64,000 bases of DNA from Acinetobacter sp. Marseille-Q1618 (GTDB lineage: Bacteria; Pseudomonadota; Gammaproteobacteria; Pseudomonadales; Moraxellaceae). The DNA lies in contig NZ_CADDWJ010000001.1 in the NCBI RefSeq assembly GCF_902809855.1, positions 1,364,001 through 1,428,000 on the forward strand, read 5' to 3'. How positions within the stretch are numbered: the stretch's first letter is position 1; the number at the start of each line of letters is the position of its first letter. The position numbers and the translations under genes are program-made. Below, piece after piece: positions 34,854-44,062 of the stretch. The notes under the pieces were generated by a model, which worked only from the letters and a program-made list of their open reading frames with translations, made no database searches and was not told where the DNA came from.

Positions 34854-35549
34854 ATGAACTCAAGCGCCGCAATGACTGATCAAACTACTTCTAAGCAAGA
34901 TACTGAAAATAATCTTGACAAAGTCACTGTGCGCTCAGTAGGTAGAAAAGCCACCATTACCAAAGAAGAGTTATTCCAAGCAGCTTTAAACTTAATTGGT
35001 CCACAAAAAAGTATTTCAGCTTTGAGTCTTAGGGAAGTTGCACGAGAAGCAGGTATTGCGCCAAATAGTTTTTATCGACATTTTAAAGACATCGATGAAC
35101 TTGCTATTGAGTTGATTGATCGCTCAGGTTTAGTGTTACGTCAAATTTTGCATGAAGCACGTTTAAAAGCGGTCAAAAAAGGCAGCATTATCCGCAGTTC
35201 TGTTGAGGTTTTTATTGAACAATTAGATGCGGATGAAGGTAATTTAAGTCTTTTATTACGTGAAGGTTATACAGGTTCAATTCAATATAAACGTGCTGTA
35301 GACAAGCAACTGGCATTTTTTCAGCAAGAATTACAAGAAGATTTAATCCGCCTTGAAAAATTAAATCGCCACAGACTGATTCACCCTGAGTTAGTGGCAA
35401 AAGCCATTACCCAATTGGTCTTTAATATGGGTGCAAAAGTGATCGACCTTCCGACCAATGAACGTAAAGAAGTGGCTGAACAAACCATGATCATGATTCG
35501 TATGATTCTTGAAGGTGCAAGACATATGAACGATACTGCTATTCCTTAA
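34854..35549 (+). CDS. TetR-type repressor of unsaturated fatty acid genes (FabR/DesT-like)
   Basis: The helix-turn-helix region ISALSLREVAREAGIAPNSFYRHFKDIDELAIELIDRSGLVLRQ is very close to E. coli FabR, and the rest (LRQILHEARLKAVKKGSIIRSS) follows the same pattern. FabR and DesT sense the ratio of unsaturated to saturated acyl-CoA or acyl-ACP and repress desaturation genes. The divergent desaturase-reductase operon is the obvious target. The 231-residue length is normal. ATG 34854 was chosen over an upstream TTG (34845); no clear Shine-Dalgarno is seen, so ATG 34884 (MTDQTT...) is also possible. Confidence 0.86.
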   Translation: MNSSAAMTDQTTSKQDTENNLDKVTVRSVGRKATITKEELFQAALNLIGPQKSISALSLREVAREAGIAPNSFYRHFKDIDELAIELIDRSGLVLRQILHEARLKAVKKGSIIRSSVEVFIEQLDADEGNLSLLLREGYTGSIQYKRAVDKQLAFFQQELQEDLIRLEKLNRHRLIHPELVAKAITQLVFNMGAKVIDLPTNERKEVAEQTMIMIRMILEGARHMNDTAIP

Positions 35550-35594
35550 TATTTTGTTTTGTATATTATTTAAATCTAAGTATGGCTTGTTGAA

Positions 35595-36272
35595 TTATTT
35601 TAATAAGCCACAGTTTTGTGCCACATTAATGGCTTTGGTTCGTGAATTTACTTCTAATTTCTGATAAATATTTTTGATATGTACATCCACTGTATATTTA
35701 GCAATCGCCAATTGTAGACTGATCTCTTTGCTACTTAAACCCGAAGCAATTAATTTTAAAATCTCAGTTTCTCGATTGGACAATGCCGTTTTATTTTTTA
35801 ATGGGTTTGGATGTGTTTCTACACCCACAAACTTGTTTAAAATCTCTTTAGCAATGCTCGGGTCAATAATTGCTCCACCTGTTAAAATACTGCGCAATGC
35901 GAACATGATCTCCAAATCGTCTCGTTCTTTTAAAACATACCCTGTTGCCCCTGCGCTCAATGCCTGATAAATCATTTCAGTAGTGTTCCATGCCGAAATC
36001 ACCATTACAGGAATATTGGTTTTGTGTTGTTCTAAACGTAAATAATTTATAAATTCAATGCCATTTCCATCTGGTAGACCTAAATCAACCAGTGCCAATT
36101 GCACATTATGTTGTTGAGAATATTGCTTTGCAGTAATCACACTTTGCGCAAATAAAATATCTTTCTTTAGATAACCAAAGGCATATAATAATTTTTCAAT
36201 TCTTATTTGCACATTCGGATCATCCTCTAAAACCAACACAGGTTTAGCTAAAGGGCAGCTAAGATTAAACAT
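35595..36272 (-). CDS. NarL/LuxR-type response regulator (orphan)
   Basis: This 225-residue protein has a receiver domain (VLVLEDDPNVQIRIEKLL, phospho-acceptor Asp in LALVDLGLPDGNG, VMVISAWN, GYVLKERDD). A C-terminal LuxR helix-turn-helix follows (LSNRETEILKLIASGLSSKEISLQLAIAKYTVDVHIKNIYQKL). No sensor kinase lies nearby. ATG 36272 is used rather than a TTG four codons upstream; neither has a strong ribosome-binding site. The target genes are unknown. The neighbouring acyl-CoA synthetase on the same strand might be one, but this is only a guess. Confidence 0.87.
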   Translation of the reverse strand: MFNLSCPLAKPVLVLEDDPNVQIRIEKLLYAFGYLKKDILFAQSVITAKQYSQQHNVQLALVDLGLPDGNGIEFINYLRLEQHKTNIPVMVISAWNTTEMIYQALSAGATGYVLKERDDLEIMFALRSILTGGAIIDPSIAKEILNKFVGVETHPNPLKNKTALSNRETEILKLIASGLSSKEISLQLAIAKYTVDVHIKNIYQKLEVNSRTKAINVAQNCGLLK

Positions 36273-36478
36273 ATTTATACCCAAGGTTTTTATTTATTTT
36301 ATGCAGATCATTTTTAAATAAACATCCCTGAGATTGGGTATTTTTGCTTAATTTTTGACTGTTTTTTTAAGGAAAAGAATACACAATTATTGTGTTAATT
36401 AGATGAAATAATCCTCATGATAAAAATTGGAAATAATATTTTGCGATTATTTCCAATTCAGATTTAAGCAAAGCTGTT

Positions 36479-38158
36479 TTATTGCCAAACGACTTTTTGA
36501 TTTCTATTCGCCCAGCTTTCGAGTGAATTTTCATATAAAGCTTCAATTTTATTGCGCTTGATTTTCATAGTCGGTGTTAACAAATCATTTTCCATCGTCC
36601 ATAGATTTTTGATCACTACAATAAAAGCCAACTTTTCATGTGGTTCTAATTGTTGATTCGTTTCAGTGAGAAGATTTGCCAAAGTTTCTTCAATCGGTGC
36701 TTTTTGCTGTTTTCCTTCAGCCAAATGTTGACGCATATCTTCGGCTAACATCACGAATGCAACAGGTTGTGGCAAACTCGCACCACCAACACATACAGAT
36801 TCTATATATTCGTGATTGCCAAGTTTTTGCTCAATTGGAACAGGCATGACATATTTACCTTTTGAAGTTTTAAAAATATCCTTCACTCTTCCGGTAATTT
36901 TCAAACGCCCTGTCGCATCAATCTCGCCCATATCCCCTGTACGTAAAAATCCATCAGCTGTTAAATCTTCCGCTGTTTTCTCAGGATTTTTAAAATATCC
37001 AAGCATTGTTCCTGGGCTTTTAACTAAAATTTCACCATTTTCAGCAATTTTACAACTCACCCCTATTTGTTCATGCCCAACATAACCTTCTGCGTATTGT
37101 CCTGTACGTGTTACATGAGAATAACCGCAATTTTCCGTCATACCATAAACTTCAAGTAGTTCAAGCCCTAAGTTTCGATACCATTTGATAATATCAATCG
37201 GTAGCGGTGCTGAACCCGTTAAAGCAAAACGAATATGATTCATACCAAGTTTGGCTAATAATTTCTTCTTTACAAGCTTACCGATCACAGGCAATTTAAA
37301 TAAAATATTCTGGGTAGACAGTGGAATTTTCTCATTAATTCCCAAATAAAACTTTGTCCATAAACGTGGCACAGAGAAGAAAATCGTAGGTTTGGCTCGA
37401 TTTAAATCATCTACAAATGTATCTAAATTATTGGCAAAATAAACAGTAAAACCTGCAGCGAGTGAACAGGACTCAATGAACATACGTTCAGCGACATGCG
37501 CAAGCGGCAAATAAGACAATGTCCGCTCATTGGAGGTAACCCCAAACGTGTTTGACAATGAATGCGTTGGTCGAGTTAAGGTTGCAAAACTTTGCATCAC
37601 ACCTTTCGGTAAGCCTGTACTTCCTGAAGTATAAATAATCGTAGCTAAATCATTAGCTTGTGGTGGAACTAAAGTTTCAGAAATTTGTGTCTTGGTAACA
37701 ATCTCATCCCATGTTGGCGCAGAATAATCAGGCGTTAAAGGTAAACGAATACATGGCATATTTTCAGGAATGATATTTTTGACACTATTCCAACTGTCCG
37801 CTTTACCATCCAATTTTCCTATAAATAAAAGCTTTGCTTCACTATGTTCTAAAACATAAGTTGCCCCTTCAGCATTCAAGGTTGAATACAGGGGAACAGA
37901 AACATGCCCAGCCAGCCAAATAGCCAAGTCTGCAATAATCCAATGCGCACTATTTTTGCCATAAATCGCAATACTGCTATGTGGCGCAAGATTTAAAGAC
38001 TGTAAATAACTCGCCATCAAGCGAACTTGATGGGCAACTTGCTGCCATGTGTATTCCACTGTTGAACCATCATTTAATGGCTGAACGAGATAGGTTTTAT
38101 TTGATTGATGTTTCTCCCAATGAAATAAATAATCTATTTGGGTTGCCAACTTTTCCAT
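36479..38158 (-). CDS. Long-chain acyl-CoA synthetase family protein (AMP-binding)
   Basis: This 559-residue ANL-superfamily enzyme activates a carboxylic acid with ATP to an acyl-AMP and then the CoA thioester. The P-loop TIIYTSGSTGLPKGVMQ, the VYGMTENCGYSHV motif, FLRTGDMGEID and GRVKDIFKTSKGKYVMP, with the C-terminal catalytic Lys region, are clear. The sequence is closer to the FadD15/bubblegum-type long-chain ligases than to FadD of E. coli. GGAGAG precedes the ATG. Its substrate is unknown. The nearby desaturase and enoyl-CoA hydratase suggest fatty acid use. Confidence 0.88.
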   Translation of the reverse strand: MEKLATQIDYLFHWEKHQSNKTYLVQPLNDGSTVEYTWQQVAHQVRLMASYLQSLNLAPHSSIAIYGKNSAHWIIADLAIWLAGHVSVPLYSTLNAEGATYVLEHSEAKLLFIGKLDGKADSWNSVKNIIPENMPCIRLPLTPDYSAPTWDEIVTKTQISETLVPPQANDLATIIYTSGSTGLPKGVMQSFATLTRPTHSLSNTFGVTSNERTLSYLPLAHVAERMFIESCSLAAGFTVYFANNLDTFVDDLNRAKPTIFFSVPRLWTKFYLGINEKIPLSTQNILFKLPVIGKLVKKKLLAKLGMNHIRFALTGSAPLPIDIIKWYRNLGLELLEVYGMTENCGYSHVTRTGQYAEGYVGHEQIGVSCKIAENGEILVKSPGTMLGYFKNPEKTAEDLTADGFLRTGDMGEIDATGRLKITGRVKDIFKTSKGKYVMPVPIEQKLGNHEYIESVCVGGASLPQPVAFVMLAEDMRQHLAEGKQQKAPIEETLANLLTETNQQLEPHEKLAFIVVIKNLWTMENDLLTPTMKIKRNKIEALYENSLESWANRNQKVVWQ

Positions 38159-38669
38159 TTATTTTTCTCTCCATGTTGTTTTTATCTGCTTCAAATCATT
38201 TATAAAAAGCAATAAATTGAAGAAAATGATTCTTCAAAGCATCTGGGTATCATCCGCTTATCCTAAGCATTTGATTATAAAAATACCCTTTCATGATTAT
38301 TATTTATACTATCACGCCTCTTAGAAATATAGTATTTTTTATAAATAAGCTGGATTTTTAATTTTAAAATCTGACACATAAAGCAAAATAAAACACTATA
38401 ATTTATAAAAACATGCACAGTAACTCACAATTCTCTTTATAAATATCTCCGTATTTTCTTGTTCTAAAATACGATTTGCATTTCATGTTAATTCTACCGA
38501 TGAACTGTCATTTCACGCCAATGTTGTTTAATATTTAATCACTTATAACAATAATTAAAGCACCGATAAATTGTAAATAAAGATCAATACAATACAGGCA
38601 ATACAAGGATCGCCAAATTACTCATAGTTCTAACGGTTTTACTGCACGCAGCAAAATAAGGATATCATC
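38159..38669. other. Intergenic region between acyl-CoA synthetase and hydratase genes
   Basis: This 511-bp divergent gap is AT-rich and has no credible ORF. A direct repeat AATACAGGCAATACAAGG (about 38592-38609) lies near the right end, and promoters for both flanking genes must be here. A weak AAGGAT ribosome-binding site precedes ATG 38670. I see no terminator or RNA structure. Confidence 0.45.
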
Positions 38670-39467
38670 ATGAATTATCAAAATATTAAGCTGGAATACC
38701 ATGAACAAATCGCAATATTAACTTTTAATCGCCCACTTTTGATGAATAGTTTGACCGTGGAAATGGCACAAGAGGTTTTAGATGCTTTTGAGCAGATTCG
38801 ACAAAATGCCGAAATTCATGCATTTATTATTACGGCGCAAGGTAAAGCTTTTTGTTCAGGTGCTGAGATAAACCCTTCATCATTTCAAAATAAAAATCAA
38901 ACACCTGCTGAATATTTAAACTACCATATGCAACATCATTTTAATGCTTGGATTGAACAGCTTGAAAACTTTCCAATCCCTGTCGTGGTCGCTATGAATG
39001 GCATTGCAGCAGGTGCAGGTGTGGGGATTGCTTTGGCAGGTGATATTACCATTGCCGCAGATGAAGCATATTTTATTTTAACTTTTGCACCCAAATTAGG
39101 TCTCGTTCCTGATATGGGAACCTCATGGTTTTTGCCCCATTTGATTGGCACAGCCCGTAGTAAAGCGATTACATTATTAGGTGAAAAAGTCAGTGCTCAA
39201 CAAGCAGAACAATGGGGATTAATTTGGAAATCTGTACCCAAGCTTGAGCTCCTAGATGAAGCTCTTAATATCGCCAAAAAATTAGCGAAATTACCGCCTA
39301 AAATCGCACAACATGTGCGCAAAACTTATGCTTATGCAAATGAAAATAACTTACTTGAACAGCTTAACTTCGAAAAAGATTTACAATGCCAACTGATTCA
39401 AACGCCAGCCTTTTTTGAAGGTGTCATCGCTTTTGCTGAGCGGCGTGAACCAATTTTTAAAGGCTAA
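38670..39467 (+). CDS. Enoyl-CoA hydratase/isomerase family protein (PaaG-like)
   Basis: This 265-residue crotonase-fold protein has the oxyanion-hole segments GKAFCSGAEI and MNGIAAGAGVGIALAGDI and the FAPKLGLVPDMGTSW region. In crotonases the last part often carries an acidic catalytic residue; here it reads LVPD, like PaaG-type isomerases. It could be a 2,3-dehydroadipyl- or 1,2-epoxyphenylacetyl-CoA-type isomerase, or a fatty-acid hydratase. No paa cluster surrounds it, so the specific reaction is open. Confidence 0.8.
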   Translation: MNYQNIKLEYHEQIAILTFNRPLLMNSLTVEMAQEVLDAFEQIRQNAEIHAFIITAQGKAFCSGAEINPSSFQNKNQTPAEYLNYHMQHHFNAWIEQLENFPIPVVVAMNGIAAGAGVGIALAGDITIAADEAYFILTFAPKLGLVPDMGTSWFLPHLIGTARSKAITLLGEKVSAQQAEQWGLIWKSVPKLELLDEALNIAKKLAKLPPKIAQHVRKTYAYANENNLLEQLNFEKDLQCQLIQTPAFFEGVIAFAERREPIFKG

Positions 39468-39525
39468 AACTAAAAACTGCATTTTCTAATGATAATGCAG
39501 TCGAGTCTTTTAATATTTTCAAAAA

Positions 39526-40125
39526 TCAATCGAAAAGTAATTTAAAAGCAATACTCCACATAATCAACGCAATAATAACGTCCAAAATTTTCCATGCTTT
39601 TGCTTGCTGGAAAATAGGTTGCAATAAACGTGCACCAAAACCCAAACTAAAGAAAAATACAAATGACGCTGTCATTGCACCAAAAGCGAAATACATTTTT
39701 GCAGCTGCATATTGGGTAGAAATTGAACCCAGTAAGATAACAGTATCTAAATACACATGTGGATTTAGCCACGTTAATGCTAAACATATGCTCAATATTT
39801 TCCATATATTTTGTTGTTTTGCTTCACCTGCGAACAATGTTTGTGACTGGGTCAAAGCCGTATAAAAATGTTGTGCACCATATACCAATAAAAAGGTTGC
39901 ACCAAAGTATTTGGCAATATTCAAGATTTGTGGATAGTTTTGAATAACATGCGCAAAACCAGTTACACCCAATAAAATTAAAATTGCATCAGATGTAGCA
40001 CAAAGCAAACAGACCCAAAATACAAATTGCTTTTTTAAGCCTTGTTTCAGGACAAAGGCGTTTTGTGCGCCAATCGCTACAATTAAGCTCATCCCGATAG
40101 CAAATCCAGAAATAAATGCCTGCAT
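39526..40125 (-). CDS. LysE/ArgO-family amino acid exporter
   Basis: This 199-residue inner-membrane protein has about six hydrophobic segments. It starts MQAFISGFAIGMSLIVAIGAQNAFVLKQGLKKQ, the conserved LysE/ArgO opening, and ends IMWSIAFKLLFD. The family exports basic amino acids such as Lys and Arg. A LysR-type gene is divergent 112 bp away, the standard lysE-lysG or argO-argP pairing, so export is probably induced by its substrate through that regulator. Confidence 0.9.
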   Translation of the reverse strand: MQAFISGFAIGMSLIVAIGAQNAFVLKQGLKKQFVFWVCLLCATSDAILILLGVTGFAHVIQNYPQILNIAKYFGATFLLVYGAQHFYTALTQSQTLFAGEAKQQNIWKILSICLALTWLNPHVYLDTVILLGSISTQYAAAKMYFAFGAMTASFVFFFSLGFGARLLQPIFQQAKAWKILDVIIALIMWSIAFKLLFD

Positions 40126-40237
40126 TTTTCATCTTCAATATCGAAAAAGCTATTATCTAAATTTATAAATTAAAATAAATTATTCTTAAAAAATATTAGT
40201 TAAACTTAGTTTTTCTTAGTTTAAGTCTATCATTGGT

Positions 40238-41140
40238 ATGGCACTACACAGTAAACAAAGTGAAGCTTTCTTAGCTGTCGCTGAAACAGGGAGTTTTGAA
40301 TTAGCCGCAGAAAGGTTAAATATTACTGCCTCTGCCGTGACGCTTCGAGTACAAACTTTAGAAAAACAATTGGGACAAGTACTGATTTTAAGAGAACGTC
40401 CTTGTCGTGTGACGCAAATCGGAAAAGAACTTTTACAACACCTACAACATACCCACTTCATGGAGCAAAACTTATTACAAAATTTTCAAGGCAGAGCAAC
40501 AACATCGCTATTTTATAAATTAAAAATTGCCACCAATGCCGATTCATTGGCAACGTGGTTATTGCCGACTTTACAAAAATCAGTGCTACAACAACATATT
40601 TTATTGGAATTAAAAATTGACGATCAAACACAAACCCATCACTTGCTTGAAGCTGGTTTAGTGAATGCATGTATTTCTACAGAAAAGAATGCCATGAAAG
40701 CTTGTGTTGCTCAGACATTGGGAAAAATGACATATCGCATGGTTGCAAGTCAGGCATTTTATCAACAATATTTTAAAGAAGGTATTTCACGTGAAATTTT
40801 AAAGCATGTGCCTGCTGTAATTTTTAATGAAAAAGATCAACTGCATCATACGATTTTAACGCAACACTTTGGATTAACTGAGGGGATGTTTCCATATCAC
40901 AGTGTCCCCTCTTCTACAGCATTTATGGATTCGATTTTATTGGGCTTTGGTTATGGCATGTTGCCTGAATTTCAAATCGAAAATCGTATAAAGAATGGTG
41001 AATTAGTTGAAATCATGCCATTTGCAGAAACTGCAATAGCACTGTACTGGCATCATTGGAAGCAACAGTCGCCACAACTTGAAGATTTAACCCAGCATCT
41101 GATTAAACACACACAACATGCACTGAATACAAGCCCATGA
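40238..41140 (+). CDS. LysR-family regulator of the exporter (ArgP/LysG-like)
   Basis: This 300-residue LysR-type regulator has an N-terminal winged helix (SKQSEAFLAVAETGSFELAAERLNITASAVTLRVQTLEKQLG) and a C-terminal effector domain. LysG/ArgP activators turn on lysE/argO when Lys or Arg is high, and the divergent exporter gene fits that role. The intergenic gap of about 112 bp is long enough for one shared operator region. The start has no strong ribosome-binding site. Confidence 0.88.
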   Translation: MALHSKQSEAFLAVAETGSFELAAERLNITASAVTLRVQTLEKQLGQVLILRERPCRVTQIGKELLQHLQHTHFMEQNLLQNFQGRATTSLFYKLKIATNADSLATWLLPTLQKSVLQQHILLELKIDDQTQTHHLLEAGLVNACISTEKNAMKACVAQTLGKMTYRMVASQAFYQQYFKEGISREILKHVPAVIFNEKDQLHHTILTQHFGLTEGMFPYHSVPSSTAFMDSILLGFGYGMLPEFQIENRIKNGELVEIMPFAETAIALYWHHWKQQSPQLEDLTQHLIKHTQHALNTSP

Positions 41141-41171
41141 TATTATTAAATAATCTTGTCAAACTTAAGAT

Positions 41172-41744
41172 TTAAAGCTCAATATTTGATGTGTCCTGAT
41201 TTTTAAATTTATCTTGGAGTTTTCGATAATAGTCTGTTTGTTGGAATTTTTCTAAGAAATCAATCGTTGCTAAAGGAAATTCAGCCTTTTTGATCTCTCC
41301 ACGAAAATAAGCTTCTCGTAATGGAGTTGCAGAAATTGAGCCATTTAAACTTTCTAATTCCAACATTTCCCATTCAGGAAAAAGTTGTAAATAATACGAA
41401 GATTCATCTTTAAAATGTCCAATTAGCCCCACTTTATCTTGTGCTGTAACCACTTCAGCCACCAAAGATTTGACCAATTTTACCCATTTCACATCATTAT
41501 AAACATCAATCACATGCACAAAATGAATACGTTTTTGTTTTTCTTCTGAAAAGTTAGCAAGAATCATTTGCTCACGTTCTGCTGCACTAAATGGATTTTT
41601 GATATTACGTTCATTTTGGGCAGAGCCTAATGCTAAGATGATATGCTGACTGTGTTGTAACGCAATGTTTATCGTTTGCATATGCGCCAAGTGAAAAGGC
41701 TGAAAACGACCAATATAAACGAGATAATCAAAACGATATTGCAT
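41172..41744 (-). CDS. nadM: NMN adenylyltransferase, NadM type
   Basis: This 190-residue protein has the nucleotidyltransferase pattern: YLVYIGRFQPFHLAHMQTI, the HxxH-type active-site loop, then LGSAQNERNIKNPFSAAERE. The ISATPLREAYFRGE segment fits the ISxTxxR motif. NadM makes NAD from NMN and ATP. Acinetobacter is known to use an NMN-based route with NadM. The Nudix domain fused to NadM in some bacteria is absent here. The gene is convergent with the LysR gene, 31 bp apart. Confidence 0.86.
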   Translation of the reverse strand: MQYRFDYLVYIGRFQPFHLAHMQTINIALQHSQHIILALGSAQNERNIKNPFSAAEREQMILANFSEEKQKRIHFVHVIDVYNDVKWVKLVKSLVAEVVTAQDKVGLIGHFKDESSYYLQLFPEWEMLELESLNGSISATPLREAYFRGEIKKAEFPLATIDFLEKFQQTDYYRKLQDKFKNQDTSNIEL

Positions 41745-41848
41745 CTTAGTTCCAACTTTTTATGAACTGACCAGTTGCGTCTACATCTAAAATATGCGAC
41801 ATAATGGCGTTATAAAAATCCAATTAATTTTAAAGCAAGGATAGTACG

Positions 41849-42649
41849 ATGACCCTCAGTTGTATTCAACAGCCTCATCCACATTTAAATGCAAATTTAG
41901 ACAATGGGATTCTAACTTTAGCGATTAATCGTCCTGAAGCAAAAAATGCATTATATGGTGAGCTGTATTTGTGGATTGCTCAGGCATTAGATGAAGCAGA
42001 CAAAGAAGATGCTGTACGTAATGTAATTTTACGTGGTGAAGCTGGTGATTTTACTGCAGGCAACGACATGCAGGACTTTTTAGAAAGTGCTCAGAAACCT
42101 TTAGATCGTAAAGCAGGCATGAACCCTCCTTTTGTTTTGCTCAAATCTGCAGCACGTTTTTCTAAACCGCTGATTGTTGCTGTGCGTGGTGTTGCCATTG
42201 GTATTGGTGTTACCATTTTATTGCATGCTGACCTTGTCTATAGTGACAATACTGCGCTGTTCCAAATGCCATTTGTTAGCTTAGGTTTATCTCCTGAAGG
42301 CGCTGCGACACAGCTTTTAGTACAGCAAGCGGGTTATCATAAAGCAGCGGAGTTGATCTTCACTGCACAAAAATTTAATGCAGAAAAAGCACTTTCTACA
42401 GGCTTAATTAATGAAATTGTGGAAGATAGTTATGCACATGCTGAAGCTCAAGCTCGCCATTTGGCAACATTACCACTGGCATCACTTAAACAAAGTAAAG
42501 CATTAATGAAGCATAATTTAGAACAAATTATTGAATGTGTAGACCATGAAGCTGAAGTATTTATGTCGCGCGTAAAATCACCTGAAATGGCTGAAGCTGT
42601 TGCTGCATTTATGCAAAAACGCAAACCTGACTTTTCTCAATTTCATTAA
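41849..42649 (+). CDS. Enoyl-CoA hydratase/isomerase family protein
   Basis: This 266-residue crotonase-fold protein has GEAGDFTAGNDMQDF and VAVRGVAIGIGVTILLHADLVY oxyanion-hole segments, then FQMPFVSLGLSPEGAATQLL. The Pro-Glu at the position of the second catalytic Glu fits a hydratase or an ECI-like delta-isomerase, and the SPEGAAT motif resembles peroxisomal-type enoyl-CoA isomerases. It is a single gene with its own terminator. The substrate is not known. Confidence 0.82.
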   Translation: MTLSCIQQPHPHLNANLDNGILTLAINRPEAKNALYGELYLWIAQALDEADKEDAVRNVILRGEAGDFTAGNDMQDFLESAQKPLDRKAGMNPPFVLLKSAARFSKPLIVAVRGVAIGIGVTILLHADLVYSDNTALFQMPFVSLGLSPEGAATQLLVQQAGYHKAAELIFTAQKFNAEKALSTGLINEIVEDSYAHAEAQARHLATLPLASLKQSKALMKHNLEQIIECVDHEAEVFMSRVKSPEMAEAVAAFMQKRKPDFSQFH

Positions 42650-42669
42650 TTAATCTCTATTTAGGTCAG

Positions 42670-42700
42670 CCACTGAGTAATCACTATTCGGTGGTTTTTT
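42670..42700 (+). terminator. Terminator after the second enoyl-CoA hydratase gene
   Basis: CCACTGA (42670-42676) pairs with TCGGTGG (42688-42694, one G-U), followed by TTTTTT. It lies 20 bp past the stop. Confidence 0.75.
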
Positions 42701-42740
42701 ATTTTATATTTTCTTAAATTTTATTTTGAGGCTGGTTGTG

Positions 42741-43496
42741 ATGTCACAAGAAACTACAAAGAAACGTTATTATGAGCCTGCACCACAGGATATCGATGTC
42801 GATAACTTTAAAAAGGTTATTCAAAGTCGTCGTTCTGTGCGTAAATTTACCGAAACACAAATTCCTGCTGAAATTTTAGATGAATGTTTAGACTTAGCTT
42901 TACTTGCCCCAAACTCTTCCAACCTACAACCGTGGACATTTTATGTCGTTCAATCTGCACCACAGAAAAAGCAACTGGTAAAAGCCTGTTTAAGTCAATT
43001 GGCTGCAAAAACAGCGGCTGAGCTGATCGTGTGTGTTGCACGTACTGATCGTGTGGATGAAATGTCGAAACGCAATATCAGTGAATTTCCTTTGCCAGAA
43101 GTACCATCCATTGTGCAAAAATATTATAAATACATTCCTTATAACTATAAAACAGGCTACTTCAATGCCCTAGGTAATTTTAAGAAAGTTGCTTTCAAAG
43201 TTGCCCGTACACTGAATAAACAATTGCCTGTTACTGCATTCACGCCAGCAGATGCACAATTATGGGCAAGTAAAACTACAGCATTGGCATGTGAAAATCT
43301 CGTGTTAGCTTTACGTGCTTATGGTTTTGATAGTTGTATGATGGAAGGTTTTGATGAACCAATGGTTCGTAAGATTTTGAATTTAAATGATCAACAATAT
43401 CCAATTATGGTGATTGGTGCTGGTGAACGTGCCAAAGATGGCGTGTTTTTACCGCAGTATCGCTTTGATCGTGATTTATTTATTCAAAAAGTTTAA
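42741..43496 (+). CDS. Nitroreductase-family protein
   Basis: This 251-residue FMN-dependent oxidoreductase-fold protein has VIQSRRSVRKFTETQIPAEILDECLDLALLAPNSSNLQPW, the conserved nitroreductase start, and LACENLVLALRAYGFDSCMMEGFDE with a C-terminal IGAGERAKDGVFLPQYR. Such enzymes reduce nitro compounds, quinones or enals with NAD(P)H. The middle (about residues 110-155) is longer than in minimal nitroreductases. ATG 42741 is preferred, with GAGG 9 nt upstream; an in-frame upstream codon at 42726 has no site. Confidence 0.86.
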   Translation: MSQETTKKRYYEPAPQDIDVDNFKKVIQSRRSVRKFTETQIPAEILDECLDLALLAPNSSNLQPWTFYVVQSAPQKKQLVKACLSQLAAKTAAELIVCVARTDRVDEMSKRNISEFPLPEVPSIVQKYYKYIPYNYKTGYFNALGNFKKVAFKVARTLNKQLPVTAFTPADAQLWASKTTALACENLVLALRAYGFDSCMMEGFDEPMVRKILNLNDQQYPIMVIGAGERAKDGVFLPQYRFDRDLFIQKV

Positions 43497-43505
43497 AACC
43501 AATTC

Positions 43506-43540
43506 AGTACTTTCTCCCTTTGAGGGAGAGAGTACTTTTT
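43506..43540 (+). terminator. Strong hairpin between nitroreductase and NIF3-like genes
   Basis: AGTACTTTCTCCCT (43506-43519) and AGGGAGAGAGTACT (43523-43536) form a 14-bp stem with one G-U pair and a 3-nt loop, followed by T's. It lies between two convergent genes and may serve both. The CTCCCT core resembles the REP-like units elsewhere. Confidence 0.8.
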
Positions 43541-43853
43541 AATCAATCTCAAAAATCTGAATAAACTCAAAAGCAGGCTCTTCATAAGGATGGCTTGCTT
43601 TTAAAGCCTGTGCGACCTGAACCGCTTTTTCCTTATGGACAATGGTTTCCACACGCCATTCGAGTATTTGTTCCAAATTATCCAATTCACCGATGAATGG
43701 ATTTGCACCTTTCACGGGTTTAAATTGACCTGTACCCAAAACCTGCCAAGCACAATGTTCATAATTTCCGATACCGCCTGCGCCTGCTGCAAATATTGCG
43801 TTTTTTGTAGTTTCTAAATGTGATTCTGGAACGTAATAAATCAGTTTGAGCAT
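43539..43853 (-). CDS. NIF3/YqfO-like small protein (CutA-type fold)
   Basis: The 104-residue product starts MLKLIYYVPESHLETTKNAIFAAGAGGIGNYEHCAWQ and ends SHPYEEPAFEFIQI. This matches the stand-alone version of the middle domain of YqfO/NIF3 proteins. The function is unknown; the fold resembles CutA1/PII proteins. ATG 43853 is chosen because GGTGAG lies 7 nt upstream; an upstream GTG at 43865 is an alternative. It is convergent with the nitroreductase gene. Confidence 0.8.
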   Translation of the reverse strand: MLKLIYYVPESHLETTKNAIFAAGAGGIGNYEHCAWQVLGTGQFKPVKGANPFIGELDNLEQILEWRVETIVHKEKAVQVAQALKASHPYEEPAFEFIQIFEID

Positions 43854-44022
43854 GACATTTCTCACCGAAAAATAAATTTTATGATTAATGATCTTATACA
43901 GGATTTAATACTTAGGCTATTTTAAATAGTCTGAAAATTAATAACACGACTTAGTGTCATTAATACATCAAGTTGATCGAAAGGCAAATATATCCAAGAA
44001 CTTAATCTTAAAATAACAAAAT

Positions 44023-44049
44023 AAAAAAGAGCGCCTAAGCACTCTTTTT
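44023..44049 (-). terminator. Terminator after gyrA
   Basis: AAAAAAGAGCGC-CTAA-GCACTCTTTTT gives a GC-containing stem with a T run on the minus strand, 14 bp past the gyrA stop. Confidence 0.8.
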
Positions 44050-44062
44050 CAAATCTCAAAAA

